A stretch of DNA of 64,000 nt, from assembly GCA_951812925.1 (NCBI GenBank), contig OX638371.1, positions 79,803,697-79,867,696 on the forward strand, given 5' to 3'. The notes under the pieces are model-generated. The model did no database searches, was not told where the DNA came from, and saw only the letters and a list, made by a program, of their open reading frames with translations. The DNA is from Calliopum simillimum (lineage: Eukaryota; Arthropoda; Insecta; Diptera; Lauxaniidae). The first letter of the stretch is position 1, and every line of letters starts with the position of its first letter. Positions 46,326-57,501 of the stretch are shown here, piece after piece. The translations under genes were made by a program, and so were the position numbers.

Positions 46326-46639
46326 ACGTCAAAAAATACATTAAAAAGCGTTCTCGTAATTTTAAGAGGGGTACCCTTGTTCGTCTGTGCAGCATTTGAA
46401 AACTTATTAATTCAATCGTTTGTGCTTATGTACTCTTCAATATCACGCCTAAAATACTCAATATATTTGAACCAATCCTGCACCATATAATTTTTTGGCG
46501 CTCCCCGTATGATCTAGATAGTTGCTATGCATAATATTCATCCAGATATCAATTTTCATAATGCAGGTCAAGTAAGTAGATATGAGTTTTTTTTTTTTTT
46601 TTTTGTTTATGGTATGTTTTCTTTGCATACCGAGCGTAC

Positions 46640-46960
46640 CGTACTTTCATTCGATTACCCTTATTGTCAAGATAAATCTATTGGAATATCAGGCGGATAC
46701 ATGCTGTTAATATGGTGTCAATATACTTACTGGTATAGGCGTAGGAGCGACTCAAATAAAATTTTCAATTATTTTGAGTTTTTTTTTGTAAGAGGGGTAT
46801 AACACCCCCTTGTCCAATCGATCCCATATTTCTTAGTAATTTGTTGGAGCACCAAAAAGACATTTGGTGCAAATATGGTTTTGATACGTTGAGTAGTATA
46901 GGCGTGGTAGTCTTGTATATACAAAAAAGGCACTTAAGTAAAACTTTAATCACTGAAAAT
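46640..46960. repeat. Two-copy degenerate direct repeat
   Basis: Gtataggcgtaggagc with actcaaataaaattttcaat (46732-46770) is echoed by gtataggcgtggtagtc with acttaagtaaaactttaat (46898-46950). Each is preceded by tggtgtcaatat / tggtgcaaatat. Spacing is about 165-170 bp. It is non-coding. Confidence 0.4.
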
Positions 46961-47213
46961 TGTGACGTGCTGGAATTTTTTCACTATTTTTCTCGTAATC
47001 AGCATACTTAAATCTATAGAAATCGCCTTTTAAAACTTAGAGAGGAAAACCCATGCAGGACTGTGTTATCTCAAAATTAATTGTAGCTAGCGTAGCATGT
47101 CTCAAAACCAGTGTGTGTTACCAACTAAACACAATTTGACAATTTTTCACAACAGACGGCGCTAGTGAGCCATATGATCTATGCATATGGCAATCCTATA
47201 CAGAGAAGTTTAT

Positions 47214-47296
47214 CCGTTTCCAATAGCCTAATGGTTGAAGCACCGCGTTTTCTTTCATTAGAAAACTGGAGTCACGGGTTCGAGTACGGTTTCTGA
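47214..47296 (+). tRNA. tRNA-like sequence (pseudo-tRNA or SINE head)
   Basis: Tagcctaatggttgaagc (47224-47241) resembles a pol III A box and D arm. A 7-bp hairpin gttttct/agaaaac sits in the anticodon-arm position. Cgggttcgagtac (47275-47287) resembles the T arm and B box. The acceptor stem pairs poorly and the anticodon loop has the wrong size, so it is unlikely to be a working tRNA and I assign no anticodon. No T-run follows at once. Confidence 0.45.
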
Positions 47297-47339
47297 CAAG
47301 ATTTAACAAAAACTGATCTGAAGAGGCTTAATACATGTT

Positions 47340-47720
47340 CATTAGGGTGGGCCAAATTGTATGGAGAAAATTTTGTAGACCTCGGCTACCCCTCTATGTG
47401 AAAGCTCATTCAATTCTATGAATATTTGTTCATATTCTTTTAAAGGACTAAGAATTCAATGATAAAAAATTTGTTTCAGAATTTTTGCGCATTTATCACT
47501 AAACGACACATGACCAAAATATGACCTTGAAATATTTTCTCTCAGATGTTCTGGAAAAAACGGACACAGGTTTCGGATTCAGGACGTCAAAATCCCTGAG
47601 AAACACATGGTCTGGTCAAAACGCCATGACAATTTTTTTTTTTTTGTAAACCTGTGTTATTGGCAGAATATCAGCCAAATCATATTATGACATTACTTTT
47701 GTCTCTATAACAATTTTAAA
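47340..47720. other. Dispersed-repeat-like tract, no gene
   Basis: It begins tagggtgggccaaattgtat, a typical MITE-like start, and runs through a T-rich stretch at 47631-47646. No second copy or inverse end was located in the window. It is non-coding. Confidence 0.3.
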
Positions 47721-47824
47721 AATTTAGTTTGAAAACAAAAAAAAATCTTAAATGCAAGGCCTAATTTTCGATCAAAAATGCGCCGAACTAAAGTTGAATG
47801 CAAAAAAAAGTGATGCCGATCAAA

Positions 47825-47950
47825 TAGCCAATTATTATTTTATAGCTTCAAAAATAGCAAAAAACGGTCTTTTTTGCTACCTCAGGTTTAGATATCTCAA
47901 AAACCATACAAAATGGAGAAATTCATGGCCGGATTCGATCGATTATTCAC
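47825..47950. repeat. Single copy of the arm found in the 52.2-54.4 kb element
   Basis: Tatagcttcaaaaatagc, aaaaaacggtcttttttgc, ggtttagatatctcaaaaac and ggccggattcg match the inverse of 52450-52555 and the direct sequence at 54100-54165. The minus-strand peptide at 52.4 kb and the plus-strand peptide here share NGLF..(R)FRYLKNH, as expected for homologous DNA. It is diverged. Confidence 0.6.
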
Positions 47951-47954
47951 ATCG

Positions 47955-49160
47955 CAAAATAAAATAAAACGAAAAGCCGTCTTCTTTCTTTACTCTTCTT
48001 TCTGCGCTTGAAGTGATCTATATATGAGTGCATATTTTCTAGGTAAAATTCTTTTCAGTGTATTTTTATTTTTTTATTTATAAAATAAATACATTTGCTC
48101 ATCATAAATGTAAATCAATCTTCTAAAATGCCACGTAAGTTTGAAATTTTCCAACAGTTGCACGATTTTTTTCTTATGCGATTCAAGGAGAAAAGTTGTT
48201 TTTTGAAAAAAGAAGTAAAAAATTCACATTAAATAGATTTTGTGCATTATGCGGTTTTCATTTTCGATTTGATTGGCTTCTTTTCGTTATTGAATTCATG
48301 ATTTTTTCACATTTATATTTATTGCTTATTTGTTTTCCTATGCAGGTTTCTTTACACACAACAAGGAAATTGCAGACGGAAGCGGAAATGTACGCATTAA
48401 AAATTGTTCTCTCTTTTTCAATCTGACGTATACCTTTCTTGTTTTTTTTTTGTTTTTTATTTTCGCCAAGCAAGGTGTTATAACACATTCATAGTTTAGG
48501 CTGCGTGTTAAACGCGCTGCTAAAAGTCATACATTCTGTTGGGTGTTTGCAAAATTCACACGCTGAGCCGTTAAATGCTTTTTGCTGACTCTGAGTGTGT
48601 TAGACACCCTCAGCTCCTGTGTCAGCGGCACTTAAATTGTTAAGTGTATTTCGTTTTTTAACGACCTCGTCATTTCAAAAGACACAACATACAGAAGTCA
48701 TGCGTTAGCTTACATTGACTTTATTTTCGATTTTTATTATTGACGCTTCGGCATAGTAAGCGTTATTTGTATCGTTGCTGTGTCGAATTTGCTTGGAGTT
48801 TTTTTTTTTTTTATTTTTATCTTTTAAGGCGCAAAAGCATAGCTAACTTTTGGTGTTAATGCAATTTCCGCAGCAATAAAAAAATCATCAATTATTTATG
48901 GTTGTTATTTTGTTGGAGAAAAGTGTTACTTTTGCGAGGGGAGGGGTAAGTAATAAAATGGAATTGCGATAGGAAGTAGTTGTTTGAACGTTACAAACAA
49001 CCGTTAACCGTACACCGGAAGTATGTCTGCAAAAATGCTCGAAAATAATTAAATTAACTTAGTGAATTTGACAGAAATTATTGAATTTATTTAATCAGAA
49101 TAAATGGATTTTACATTTGAGAAGCTAAAAGGATTAATAAATGGGTGACTATATTTTAAA
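47955..49160. other. No gene supported
   Basis: T-rich unique-looking DNA. A short region near 48480-48640 is less A/T-rich. No repeat or coding signal was recognised. Confidence 0.4.
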
Positions 49161-49164
49161 TTAA

Positions 49165-49985
49165 AGCTTTGAAATAAGGTTGAATGGAACTAAAACATTA
49201 ACCAATAAAAAAAAATTAGTGTCTTCTTTCGGAAACAACAGATAGCTATATGTAGCTCCGACTGCTTCAAAATAGAGTCAGTAAAAGAATTTAAGTATTT
49301 AGTGGTCCTGATTGATAAAAACTTGAACTGCAAAGCACATGTAGCTGACCTTAAGAAATATACAACGGCAGCAATACGAAAAATTTATTTGCTTAAAGAC
49401 TGCTGCTCTCAAAAATTACTCACAGAGATATATTATGGTCTGATGAACTCCAAATTACAATATGGTTTATCAAGTTGGGGTGGGGCTTATGATAGCACAC
49501 TTGAACCATTATTTTAGCGCAGAAGCTTATCATTAGAGTCAATTGTAATAGAAAAAGACTAACAAGCAGCTGGCCGTTATTTTGTCAACTTCGTATTCTA
49601 CCGTTGAAGCACCTGTATGTTTTTAAAGTCCTTAAAATGTTTTTTATACGAAGTGGTTACAGTGTGTTTCTTAGAAATTCGAATTTATATAGCCTTAGAG
49701 TCAATTCTATGCAATTGGTGAATATTCCACCTTCTAATAAAACGCACTTCTCAAACTTCTTTACTGTAACTGCACCCAAAGTCTTTAATAAGTTGCCTTA
49801 TGGAATAAGAATATTAAGATCCAGAACACTATTTCTATAGAATGTTAAAGAATGGTTATTTACGATGGAGAGTTTTCAGGTTAAAGTGTTAATATCAAGT
49901 ATTATTTAAGATTTGAAAAATGTAAAACTCATTTCTACATATATGTATGTTACTTAACTGTATGCATAAAAAAAAAAAAAAAAAA
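49165..49985 (+). pseudogene. 5'-truncated non-LTR retrotransposon with poly(A) tail
   Basis: A plus-strand frame reads SVKEFKYLVVLIDKNLNCKA, then LTEIYYGLMNSKLQYGLSSW with GG after it. These match the region downstream of the RT palm (FKYLGxxID..L.W..H and S.L.YGLxxWG). After a stop at 49515 the frame resumes as LRILPLKHLYVFKVLKMFF, then FNKLPYGIR and NVKEWLF, the usual end of CR1/Jockey-type proteins without RNase H. An A-run at 49969-49984 closes it. It differs from the 30.7-kb element in lineage. Stops show it is dead. Confidence 0.75.
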
Positions 49986-49989
49986 CAAA

Positions 49990-50895
49990 AAAGTTAGATT
50001 TGTATCCTGAATTTTCAGAATTTCTTTGAATATTTTTAGTTAAAAAAAAATCCCCACAACAACCATTATCTAAATGTAAAGTCATTTGCCTCTAGTCATT
50101 AAATGGCCATAGAATGACTAACATTTTATTTTCTAAATTATGTGTGTATTATAGAAATTGTAATGAAGTTAGTAAGGTTTTCACTTGCATAGATTGTTGA
50201 TCTTTTTTTTTAAATTATTAAAAATATAAAATAATCACAAAAAGCGAAATGAATATTGAGGTTTTATAGAGAAATGACCAAGCTATCTTTTGCAATCCAA
50301 AAATCAACCCCTGCCAGTACCAGAATAACATTGGTATGAGTCAAAGTGAGGTATTCGATTAATCGAACGTTGGCATCCCATACCACAAAATCCTATACGA
50401 ATACGACCAAACTTGGTAGGTGACCACCTTATAATCTGACGGCCGGGAGGTAATATCATCGATGCTAGATTAAAAAGGGCTGCCCCTTAGATAGTATTAC
50501 AAAAAAAATTCAAATGACCGCCCCCGTATTGAAAGCTGGCATTGAAAGAATTTTAAGGAAAATAATAAAAAATTTTTTCGGCATATAAATTCGATGCAGT
50601 TTTGTTTTTTTCTTATATCTTCGCCATTTGACGTCCGCTCAACAAGTATGGTATATCGTTGTAAATGTTTCAACACGGACTATATTTCATTCCCAGAAGT
50701 CATTTATCTCAGATTTTTTTTCGTACTCATTATCTCAGTTTCAACCACATTACAGTGCCAAGGACACCTTACAGAATTGAAGTCCACAAAAAAACATAAA
50801 CTTCATCTCTAAAAAGTTTCCTCAAGTTGTTGAAATTGAATAAGTTATAGGGAATCTAAAAGCTAAGTACAAAATATGAAAAACAGGATGTTTCA
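49990..50895. other. No gene seen
   Basis: A/T-rich. 50285-50500 is somewhat richer in G+C (ctgacggccgggaggtaata at 50437) and looks transposon-derived, without a readable domain. Confidence 0.35.
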
Positions 50896-50897
50896 AA

Positions 50898-51014
50898 AAC
50901 GAATATCGCCCCCTAAGACTATACAATATTTTTTATTTTTTTTTATTTGCAAGCTGCTTGAAATGTCAAATGTTAAAAAAAAGTATAGCATAGTCTTAGG
51001 GGGCGATAATCGTT
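50898..51014. repeat. Hairpin abutting a satellite array
   Basis: Aacgaatatcgccccctaag with actat (50898-50922) is the inverse of atagtcttagggggcgataa with tcgtt (50990-51014), with one mismatch, around a ~67-bp T/A-rich loop. The right arm ends one base before the first AATTG unit at 51016. It is non-coding. Confidence 0.85.
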
Positions 51015-51015
51015 A

Positions 51016-51992
51016 AATTGAATTGAATTGAATTGAATTGAATTGAATTGAATTGAATTGAATTGAATTGAATTGAATTGAATTGAATTGAATTGAATTG
51101 AATTGAATTGAATTGAATTGAATTGAATTGAATTGAATTGAATTGAATTGAATTGAATTGAATTGAATTGAATTGAATTGAATTGAATTGAATTGAATTG
51201 AATTGAATTGAATTGAATTGAATTGAATTGAATTGAATTGAATTGAATTGAATTGAATTGAATTGAATTGAATTGCATTGAATTGAATTGAATTGAATTG
51301 AATTGAATTGAATTGAATTGAATTGAATTGAATTGAATTGAATTGAATTGAATTGAATTGAATTGAATTGAATTGAATTGAATTGAATTGAATTGAATTG
51401 AATTGAATTGAATTGAATTGAATTGAATTGAATTGAATTGAATTGAATTGAATTGAATTGAATTGAATTGAATTGAATTGAATTGAATTGAATTGAATTG
51501 AATTGAATTGAATTGAATTGAATTGAATTGAATTGAATTGAATTGAATTGAATTGAATTGAGTTGAGTTGAATTGAATTGAATTGAATTGAATTGAATTG
51601 AATTGAATTGAATTGAATTGAATTGAATTGAATTGAATTGAATTGAATTGAATTGAATTGAATTGAATTGAATTGAATTGAACTGAACTGAATTGAGTTG
51701 AATTGAATTGACTTGAATTGAATTGAATTGAATTGAATTGAATTGAATTGAATTGAATTGAATTGAATTGAATTGAATTGAATTGAGTTGAATTGAATTG
51801 AATTGAATTGAATTGAATTGAATTGAATTGAATTGACTTGAATTGAATTGAATTGAATTGAATTGAATTGAATTGAATTGAACTGAACTGAACTGAATTG
51901 AATTGAATTGAATTGAATTGAATTGAATTGAATTAAATTGAATTGAATTGAATTGAATTGAATTGAATTGAATTGAATTGAATTGAATTGAA
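51016..51992. repeat. (AATTG)n pentanucleotide satellite, ~195 units
   Basis: About 977 bp of AATTG. The first half is almost uniform (one cattg near 51275). Variants cluster from 51560 to 51935 (agttg, aactg, acttg, aaattg). Both long minus-strand frames (NSIQF repeats) exist only because the unit lacks stops in that reading, so they are not genes. Confidence 0.97.
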
Positions 51993-52842
51993 CATAAATT
52001 AAACTGCATTGATTTCTGAGACAATTGAGCAAATTTTAGTAAATCATTTGATAGAAGATGTCTGAGAAAATAGAGTATTTATTTCGCAGACAGCATAATT
52101 TTTTTGGAAACGTTTTAGTGGGAACTTTGATACATAAAATATTACAATTCAGTGATGCAACTTCCGCCAAGAAGCTACTCTAGCAATTTCGGAAAACAAT
52201 CACTTTATCTTAAAAGTTAATCACGGTGAGCTTGAACAGGGGGAAAATGGAGCTAAAATGGATCCAAAATCGGCTGATGCAGAAAGTTTATATTGTTTCT
52301 AAATTAAAAAAAAATTTTAAAATTAAAATCCTAGCTGCTCGTCTTCGGGAAATATCGCAAAAATACATATTCTATATAAAATTAAAAAAATTAAAAAAAA
52401 GAGAACAAACATATATAAAAATAATTGCATTTAATGTATTTTGTAATGTTGAATCCGAATCCGGCCTTAAAATTGCTGTATCTCATATGGTTTTTGAGAT
52501 ATCTTAGCCTAAACAAGGAAAAAAGACCGTTTTTGCTATGTTTTGAAGCTATATAGCTTGAATATGGAACATTTATACGTAGAAACCGATACAAAAACTT
52601 AAAGCCCTGATTTTTTTCTCTAAAATTTAATATAAATTATGTTCATATCTTTAGTTTTCTCGGAGATATCCTAACCTAAAAAGATAAAAAAGTGCAAAGA
52701 ACATGTTTTTTCATTATTTCAGTCTACGATATTTCGGAGAAACATAAAGCTATTGACATAATTTAAATGAAATTTGAAGGAAAATATTAGAACTTTAAGA
52801 TACTGTATCGGATTTTACGTATAATGTTTTATATTCTAGATA

Positions 52843-54085
52843 TGTTGGGCGTACAACTTAAAAACCGGAATTTTTTAGCGAAATTTGATGCTTTATTGTG
52901 GAAAAATGTTACAATGTATTTTATTCAAAGTATTGTCCATTGGAAGCTACAACATTTCCCCATATTTCAGGCAATTTATGAATTCCATCCCAAAAAAATT
53001 GCGCCGGCTTGGCGGCCAAAAATGAAACGAGCCAATTTTCGATATCTTGAGCTTAAGTGAACCGTATTCCTGATAGGGCATTCTGCATCGATCGAAACAA
53101 ATCGTAGTCTGATGGTGCAAGGTCTGGGCTATAAAGCGGGTGAGGCAAAATTTTCCATCCGTTGATTTCCAGATAGTTTTTGACTGGGGCAGCAATATGT
53201 GGCCGAACGTTATCGTGGTGGAAAATGATTGACTCGTGTCTGGTCGCATACGTTGGCCGCTCTGCCTGGATTTTCTGCTTCAATCGGATCAATTGTTGAC
53301 GATAGAGTTGAGCATTAATGGTTTGGCCACCTGGCAACAGCTCATAATGGATCACACCTAGCTGGTCCCACCAAATACAGAGCATTACCTTCCAAGCGTG
53401 AATATTTGGCTTCGGCTGTGATGGGCCGGTCTCACCTTTCTTGACATACGCTGTTTTGCGCTTGGGATTATCATAATGGATCCACTTCTTATCGCCAGTG
53501 ACAAAACGATGCAAAAAACCCTTCCTTTTGTGGCGTTCAAGCAGCATTGTGGACATCGAAAATCGGCGTTCGACGTCCCTTGGCTTCAACTCGTATGGCA
53601 CCCAATTTCCCATCATTTGAAAAATTCCCAAGGCTTTCAAACGTCTGGAAATTGTTGCTCAATCAACTTCTAATAGTTCTGCAAGTTCTTCTTGCGTTTG
53701 ACATGAATCTTGATGGAGTAATGCCTCCAATTCTTCATCCTCAAACTTTTTCGGCTGACCAGGACGTTCTTTGCCTTCGACATTAAAATCATAGCATAGT
53801 CCCCATAAACTTCTACAAGCAAACTATGACTTTCCGCAGCAGTTTTCTTTGCAAAAAAATGACCCAACAGAACCTCCCGCAAATGCTGTCTTTTTCTCCA
53901 ATTTGCGAAGTTATTCATCGTGAAAAATAATAATGATGCACACAAGATAAAATTGTTTTGTTGACTGATTTTGACAGCTGTCAAATGTACCTTCAAAATG
54001 ACATATATATAAAGTTCGAGCTTTCACGATATTTGTTAGTACGGACATCCACCGTCAAATTGCGGTTTTTAATTTGTACACCCAA
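52843..54085 (-). mobile_element. DD34D mariner element, inactive
   Basis: Inverted termini of ~28 bp: ttgggcgtacaacttaaaaa at 52845 and its near inverse (tttttaatttgtacacccaa) ending 54085, followed by TA. About 1.24 kb, the usual mariner size. It carries one broken transposase gene on the minus strand and lies between the arms of the 52222-54398 element, so it inserted later or was captured. Confidence 0.85.
52921..53918 (-). pseudogene. Mariner transposase, DD34D family, broken
   Basis: The start is at 53918 (MNNFANWRKRQHLREVLLGH), giving the helix-turn-helix end. After YGDYA a frameshift or short deletion occurs. The frame resumes with RPGQPKKFEDEELEALLHQD, has a stop just before ATISRRLKALG, then runs to SGIRFT, where a second stop (53053-53055) interrupts. 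AQDIENWL...NGQYFE follows in frame to 52921. The catalytic motifs are still readable: GDKKWIHYDNP (GDEKW in relatives), HHDNVRPH and SPDLAPSDYDLF, with 34 residues between the last two Asp. It resembles the irritans/vertumnana side of mariners, which I cannot verify. Confidence 0.88.
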
Positions 54086-54399
54086 TATTCGTCAAAATAT
54101 AGCAAAAACGGTATTTTTTCCTTTATTAGGTTTAGAAATCTCAAAAGCCGTATGAGATACAGCAATTTTAAATGTAAATTAATTAAATGTAACTATTTTT
54201 ATATATGTTTGTTCTGTTTTTTTCTTCATTTTTTTAATTTTGTATAGGATGTGTATTTTTGCGATATTTCCTGAAGACGAGCAGCTAGGATTTTAATTTT
54301 AACATTTTTTTTAATCTAGAAATAATATAAAAACTTTCTGCATTAGTCGATTTTGGATCCATTTTAGCTCCACTTTGTCCCTCTTCAAGCTCACCGTGT

Positions 54400-56260
54400 A
54401 ATATGGCACTCTATTGAATTTTGTTATAAAACTAAAATATCTTTCTCAAATATTCCTGTGGTGTTAAGGAAAAAAAAAAAACATTTTCTATCGCAGGTTA
54501 AAACTGAAAGCAGCTTAAATTTAAATTTGTTTGTATTTCGCTGCCACATGCTAATTGTGTGTCATAACCTCAGTACAGTATATTGCTTAAGTCTTTTTTC
54601 ATACCGCTATATTGCCGCTGCATGTGGGCATGTATATTCGTTTTGTGTGAAAGTGTATAGGTGTATGTGCCGCCTGTGTGCATATAATTTAAGCACACAC
54701 ACTTAACCCAATATGAATCCACCTGGTTAGTTGGAAACCACAAAAGACCAAAAAACTTTCACACAGATTAAACTTTCGGATGTATACAAGGCACAGCAGC
54801 ATACGTGGACACATTAACACACACACACAGGTGCATGCAGTGAATAACAGTTAAACACGTACACACACGAACACATAATACAGTGGTGGCAGTAAACTTA
54901 TTTACTCATGAGAATAATTTAGCGGGCAATAAACTGACTGGCTGAATAAAAAAATGCAGAAAGAAAAAACCTTGGTTGCAGTATGTAAGTGAGAAAATAT
55001 TTATATTTTTTTTTTCGTTGAAGCTACATTCTTATATGTAATGCACTTAAAACAAACAATTTTTGCAAGTTTTTTAATTTTCAGTCGAAGGTTTTTTTAT
55101 TAAACAAAATTTCAAAAATGATTTGCTGAAGTTTTTTTGAATTTTTAATAAAATGATTTTCCAAGCAAGCGTAATTTTTAAGAGGAAATTTTGAGAATGG
55201 TTTTCTCTTAGTGTACTCTTTTGCCTATTGCCACACTTTAGAGTTGAATGCAAATAAACAGAATCTGTGTCAGACATGACTTTGAATGAATGTCATATAA
55301 ACAGCAAAGCAGCACCTAGCAAAGCACACATACTAACAAAACAAACACATACACATACTGATGTAAGCATGTAGGTAAGCCCGCATAATCATGTGCCAAG
55401 TTAGCCGCGGTAAAACGGCGTTTTTCAACAACATTTTGTATGCTGCTGTTGCAGTTGATGGTGCTTTTCTTTGGTAGATAAAGCCGCGAAGTTGTGGTTT
55501 TATTTATCTTTTTTTTTTTTTTTTGAAAAAAAAAAAAGTGTTTTTTGGCTTGTGTGGTGGCTAATGTATGCACTAAACTAGTGTTGGTATAAAAGTGTTT
55601 ATAAATGACTACGTGTGGGTTACTTTGCCAAATAAGGTAACTATGTCGTTGGCCATACTAATTATCTTACAGTGCACATCTCTCATTATAATACTGAATT
55701 CAAAGAAATGTTAAAGAGTCTAAAGAAATTTTTGCATGACAGAAATTTATAAAATATTATTATTATAGTTAGTGACTTAAGTTATTTAAAGTCTGTAGTT
55801 TTCTAAAAAGAAGGACTATTTTTGAATAAATTCACGCAAAAACCGCATGGAAAATAGAAAAACTATTTTAGTAATTTCGAAATTTTAAAGATTTCATATA
55901 AAAAGTGAGTAATAACAATTTTGTTTATTATATTTATCAAGTAAATATTTGTTCAATTTCCATTTACATTTTTCAGTTTTCATTTCATTCGCATTTCGAA
56001 CATTTCCATAAAAAAACATAAATACAAAAATCTTCACAAATACTTAGGCAAATACTATAAATAAATAAAATAAATAAAAGAAAATAAACCAAATAAAAAC
56101 CCTGCTTCAAAACTCTCAACAAAAAATTGAAGTTTCAATTACTTTGCCATATTAAAGAGGGTGGTGGGCAACTTAACAAAATACAAAAAAAAAAAAAATC
56201 AATAAAATATGAATAAAAATATATAGAAAATTTATAAAAAATTCTACAAAAATTTCACTT
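54400..56260. other. No gene supported; simple repeats
   Basis: CA-rich tracts lie at 54690-54705 and 54815-54830. T/A runs occur at 55505-55540. 56045-56100 is a (AATA)-type stretch. No coding region is supported. Confidence 0.4.
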
Positions 56261-56262
56261 AC

Positions 56263-56446
56263 AATGCAATCAATTTGATTTCTACGTTTTTTATTAGATG
56301 GCACATTTGCGGCAGCAGGGTACGCACCACCACCAATAGAAAATGCAAGCATCACCAACTATTACAGTGGTGGCTGCCAAAAAAATGCAATGCATTTGCT
56401 ATGTAGATTTTTGTTCAACTCCCCAAAGCAACAACAACAACAATGA
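56263..56446. other. Candidate exon, strand uncertain
   Basis: On +, a pyrimidine-rich stretch ending ttttttattag (AG 56296-56297) precedes an open 48-codon frame, GTFAAAGYAPPPIENASITN onwards. It ends with a glutamine run and TGA at 56444-56446. On -, a strong donor (cattgtaagtg, GT at 56261-56262) follows a frame beginning MLAFSIGGGAYPAAANVPSN. A cattttttttggcag-type acceptor lies upstream at 56374, but all three frames of that internal exon are closed unless the ATG inside it is the start. The composition is less A/T-biased than around it. I do not recognise either peptide. Confidence 0.25.
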
Positions 56447-57415
56447 AGTGAGGACATCAAACAAAAGCGAAACCAAAAAAAAAAAAACAGAAAAAGGAAA
56501 AAAACCAATAATATCAACAACTACAACAAAAGCAATTTTGGGCAATAACAAATACAATAACAAGCAACATAACAGCAAAAATTCAATAAACATTTTTATG
56601 GGTCAAATTTATGAATATGAATTTGTTTTTGTTTTCTCTTTTCCTTTTATTTTTATGTTTATACTTTATTATTTTATACAAAAAAAAAACCAAAAACAAC
56701 AAAAATGTTCTCGTTGTTAACTCAGAGTGTGTTTTTTTTTTCTCTGTAAAGAGACTTTTTATGGCATTTTGTCATACAAAATATGTATAGGTAAACAATA
56801 AATAAACACACACTGACATGTGCAGCGGAGTGGGGCATTTCCTTTTTCTTTTTTTTTTTTGTTCATGTGTTGTGTGTTCATGTGTTGTATGTTTATGTGT
56901 GTTTTACCCAAAACTATGCAAAACCAAACAAAATTATAATGGAGTTTCTTTTTAAAGTTTAAATAAAAACTTTTTTCAACCCCATGCACAGTGCCACTTT
57001 CGATGGCGCACAGTGGCATGAAAAGCATAAATTTTGGTCAAACGACAATTCCAATTTTAAACTCTTTGTTATCGATACGGTTTCAATTATCACTAGCGGA
57101 GTCCCGAAACTAAAATCTAAGGTAGCCAATCCAATATGGCGGACTTTAATTTTACATAAAAATTATAATTTTATTCAAAAATTATAAGAAATTATAAGAA
57201 AATGTCACTTATAAGATAATTATAGTTTTTAATCATTTTTTGCTGTGATTTTGCTGTGGAAAGAATAATTTTGCAGCTTGAAAATATTAGGGTGTTTCGA
57301 AAAGTTTTAATTTTTTTCAGTGTAAAAATTAAAAAATTTTGATTTTCCATCATTTTCAACTGTAATGTATGCACTTTTTTTCTAAATATTCCTGAATATT
57401 TCTAAGTTATGTTAT
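56447..57415. other. No gene seen
   Basis: There are A- and T-rich runs. 57060-57160 (ttgttatcgatacgg, gagtcccgaaact, ccaatatggcgg) has a dispersed-repeat texture but no clear partner in the window. Confidence 0.35.
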
Positions 57416-57501
57416 TTTTATACCCTACATGCACCCAAGATATGTACTTTCATTTGTAACGCAGGGAAAAACGCGTTGCAAGGCATGCAAAAGTGTATAT
57501 A

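Larger units (their letters stand above)
52222..54398. mobile_element. Inverted-repeat element interrupted by a mariner
   Basis: Cacggtgagcttgaa at 52222 is the inverse of ttcaagctcaccgtg ending at 54398. The arms match for over 300 bp: atggagctaaaatggatcc, gatgcagaaagttt, aaaatcctagctgctcgtct, atatcgcaaaaatacat, aacaaacatatataaaaata and tgctgtatctcata, each with its inverse at 54100-54380. The right arm is joined directly to the mariner end at 54085. TA lies next to the right end, and near the left end two bases off. No transposase belonging to this element is seen. It is non-autonomous. Confidence 0.8.

Noticed and set aside
50996..52032. 339- and 342-codon frames of NSIQF repeats
   Set aside because: Both are readings of the (AATTG)n array in different frames. 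Two long frames over the same DNA show that neither is a gene.
56343..56720. 125-codon plus frame with Asn/Thr/Lys-rich middle
   Set aside because: It runs through CAA, ACA and A-rich simple sequence and ends in T-rich DNA. The composition follows the simple repeats.
57050..57160. Possible relative of the 40.1-kb repeat (ccaatatggcgg versus ccaaaatggcga)
   Set aside because: The shared words are short and the order of blocks is not convincing, so the two were not linked.
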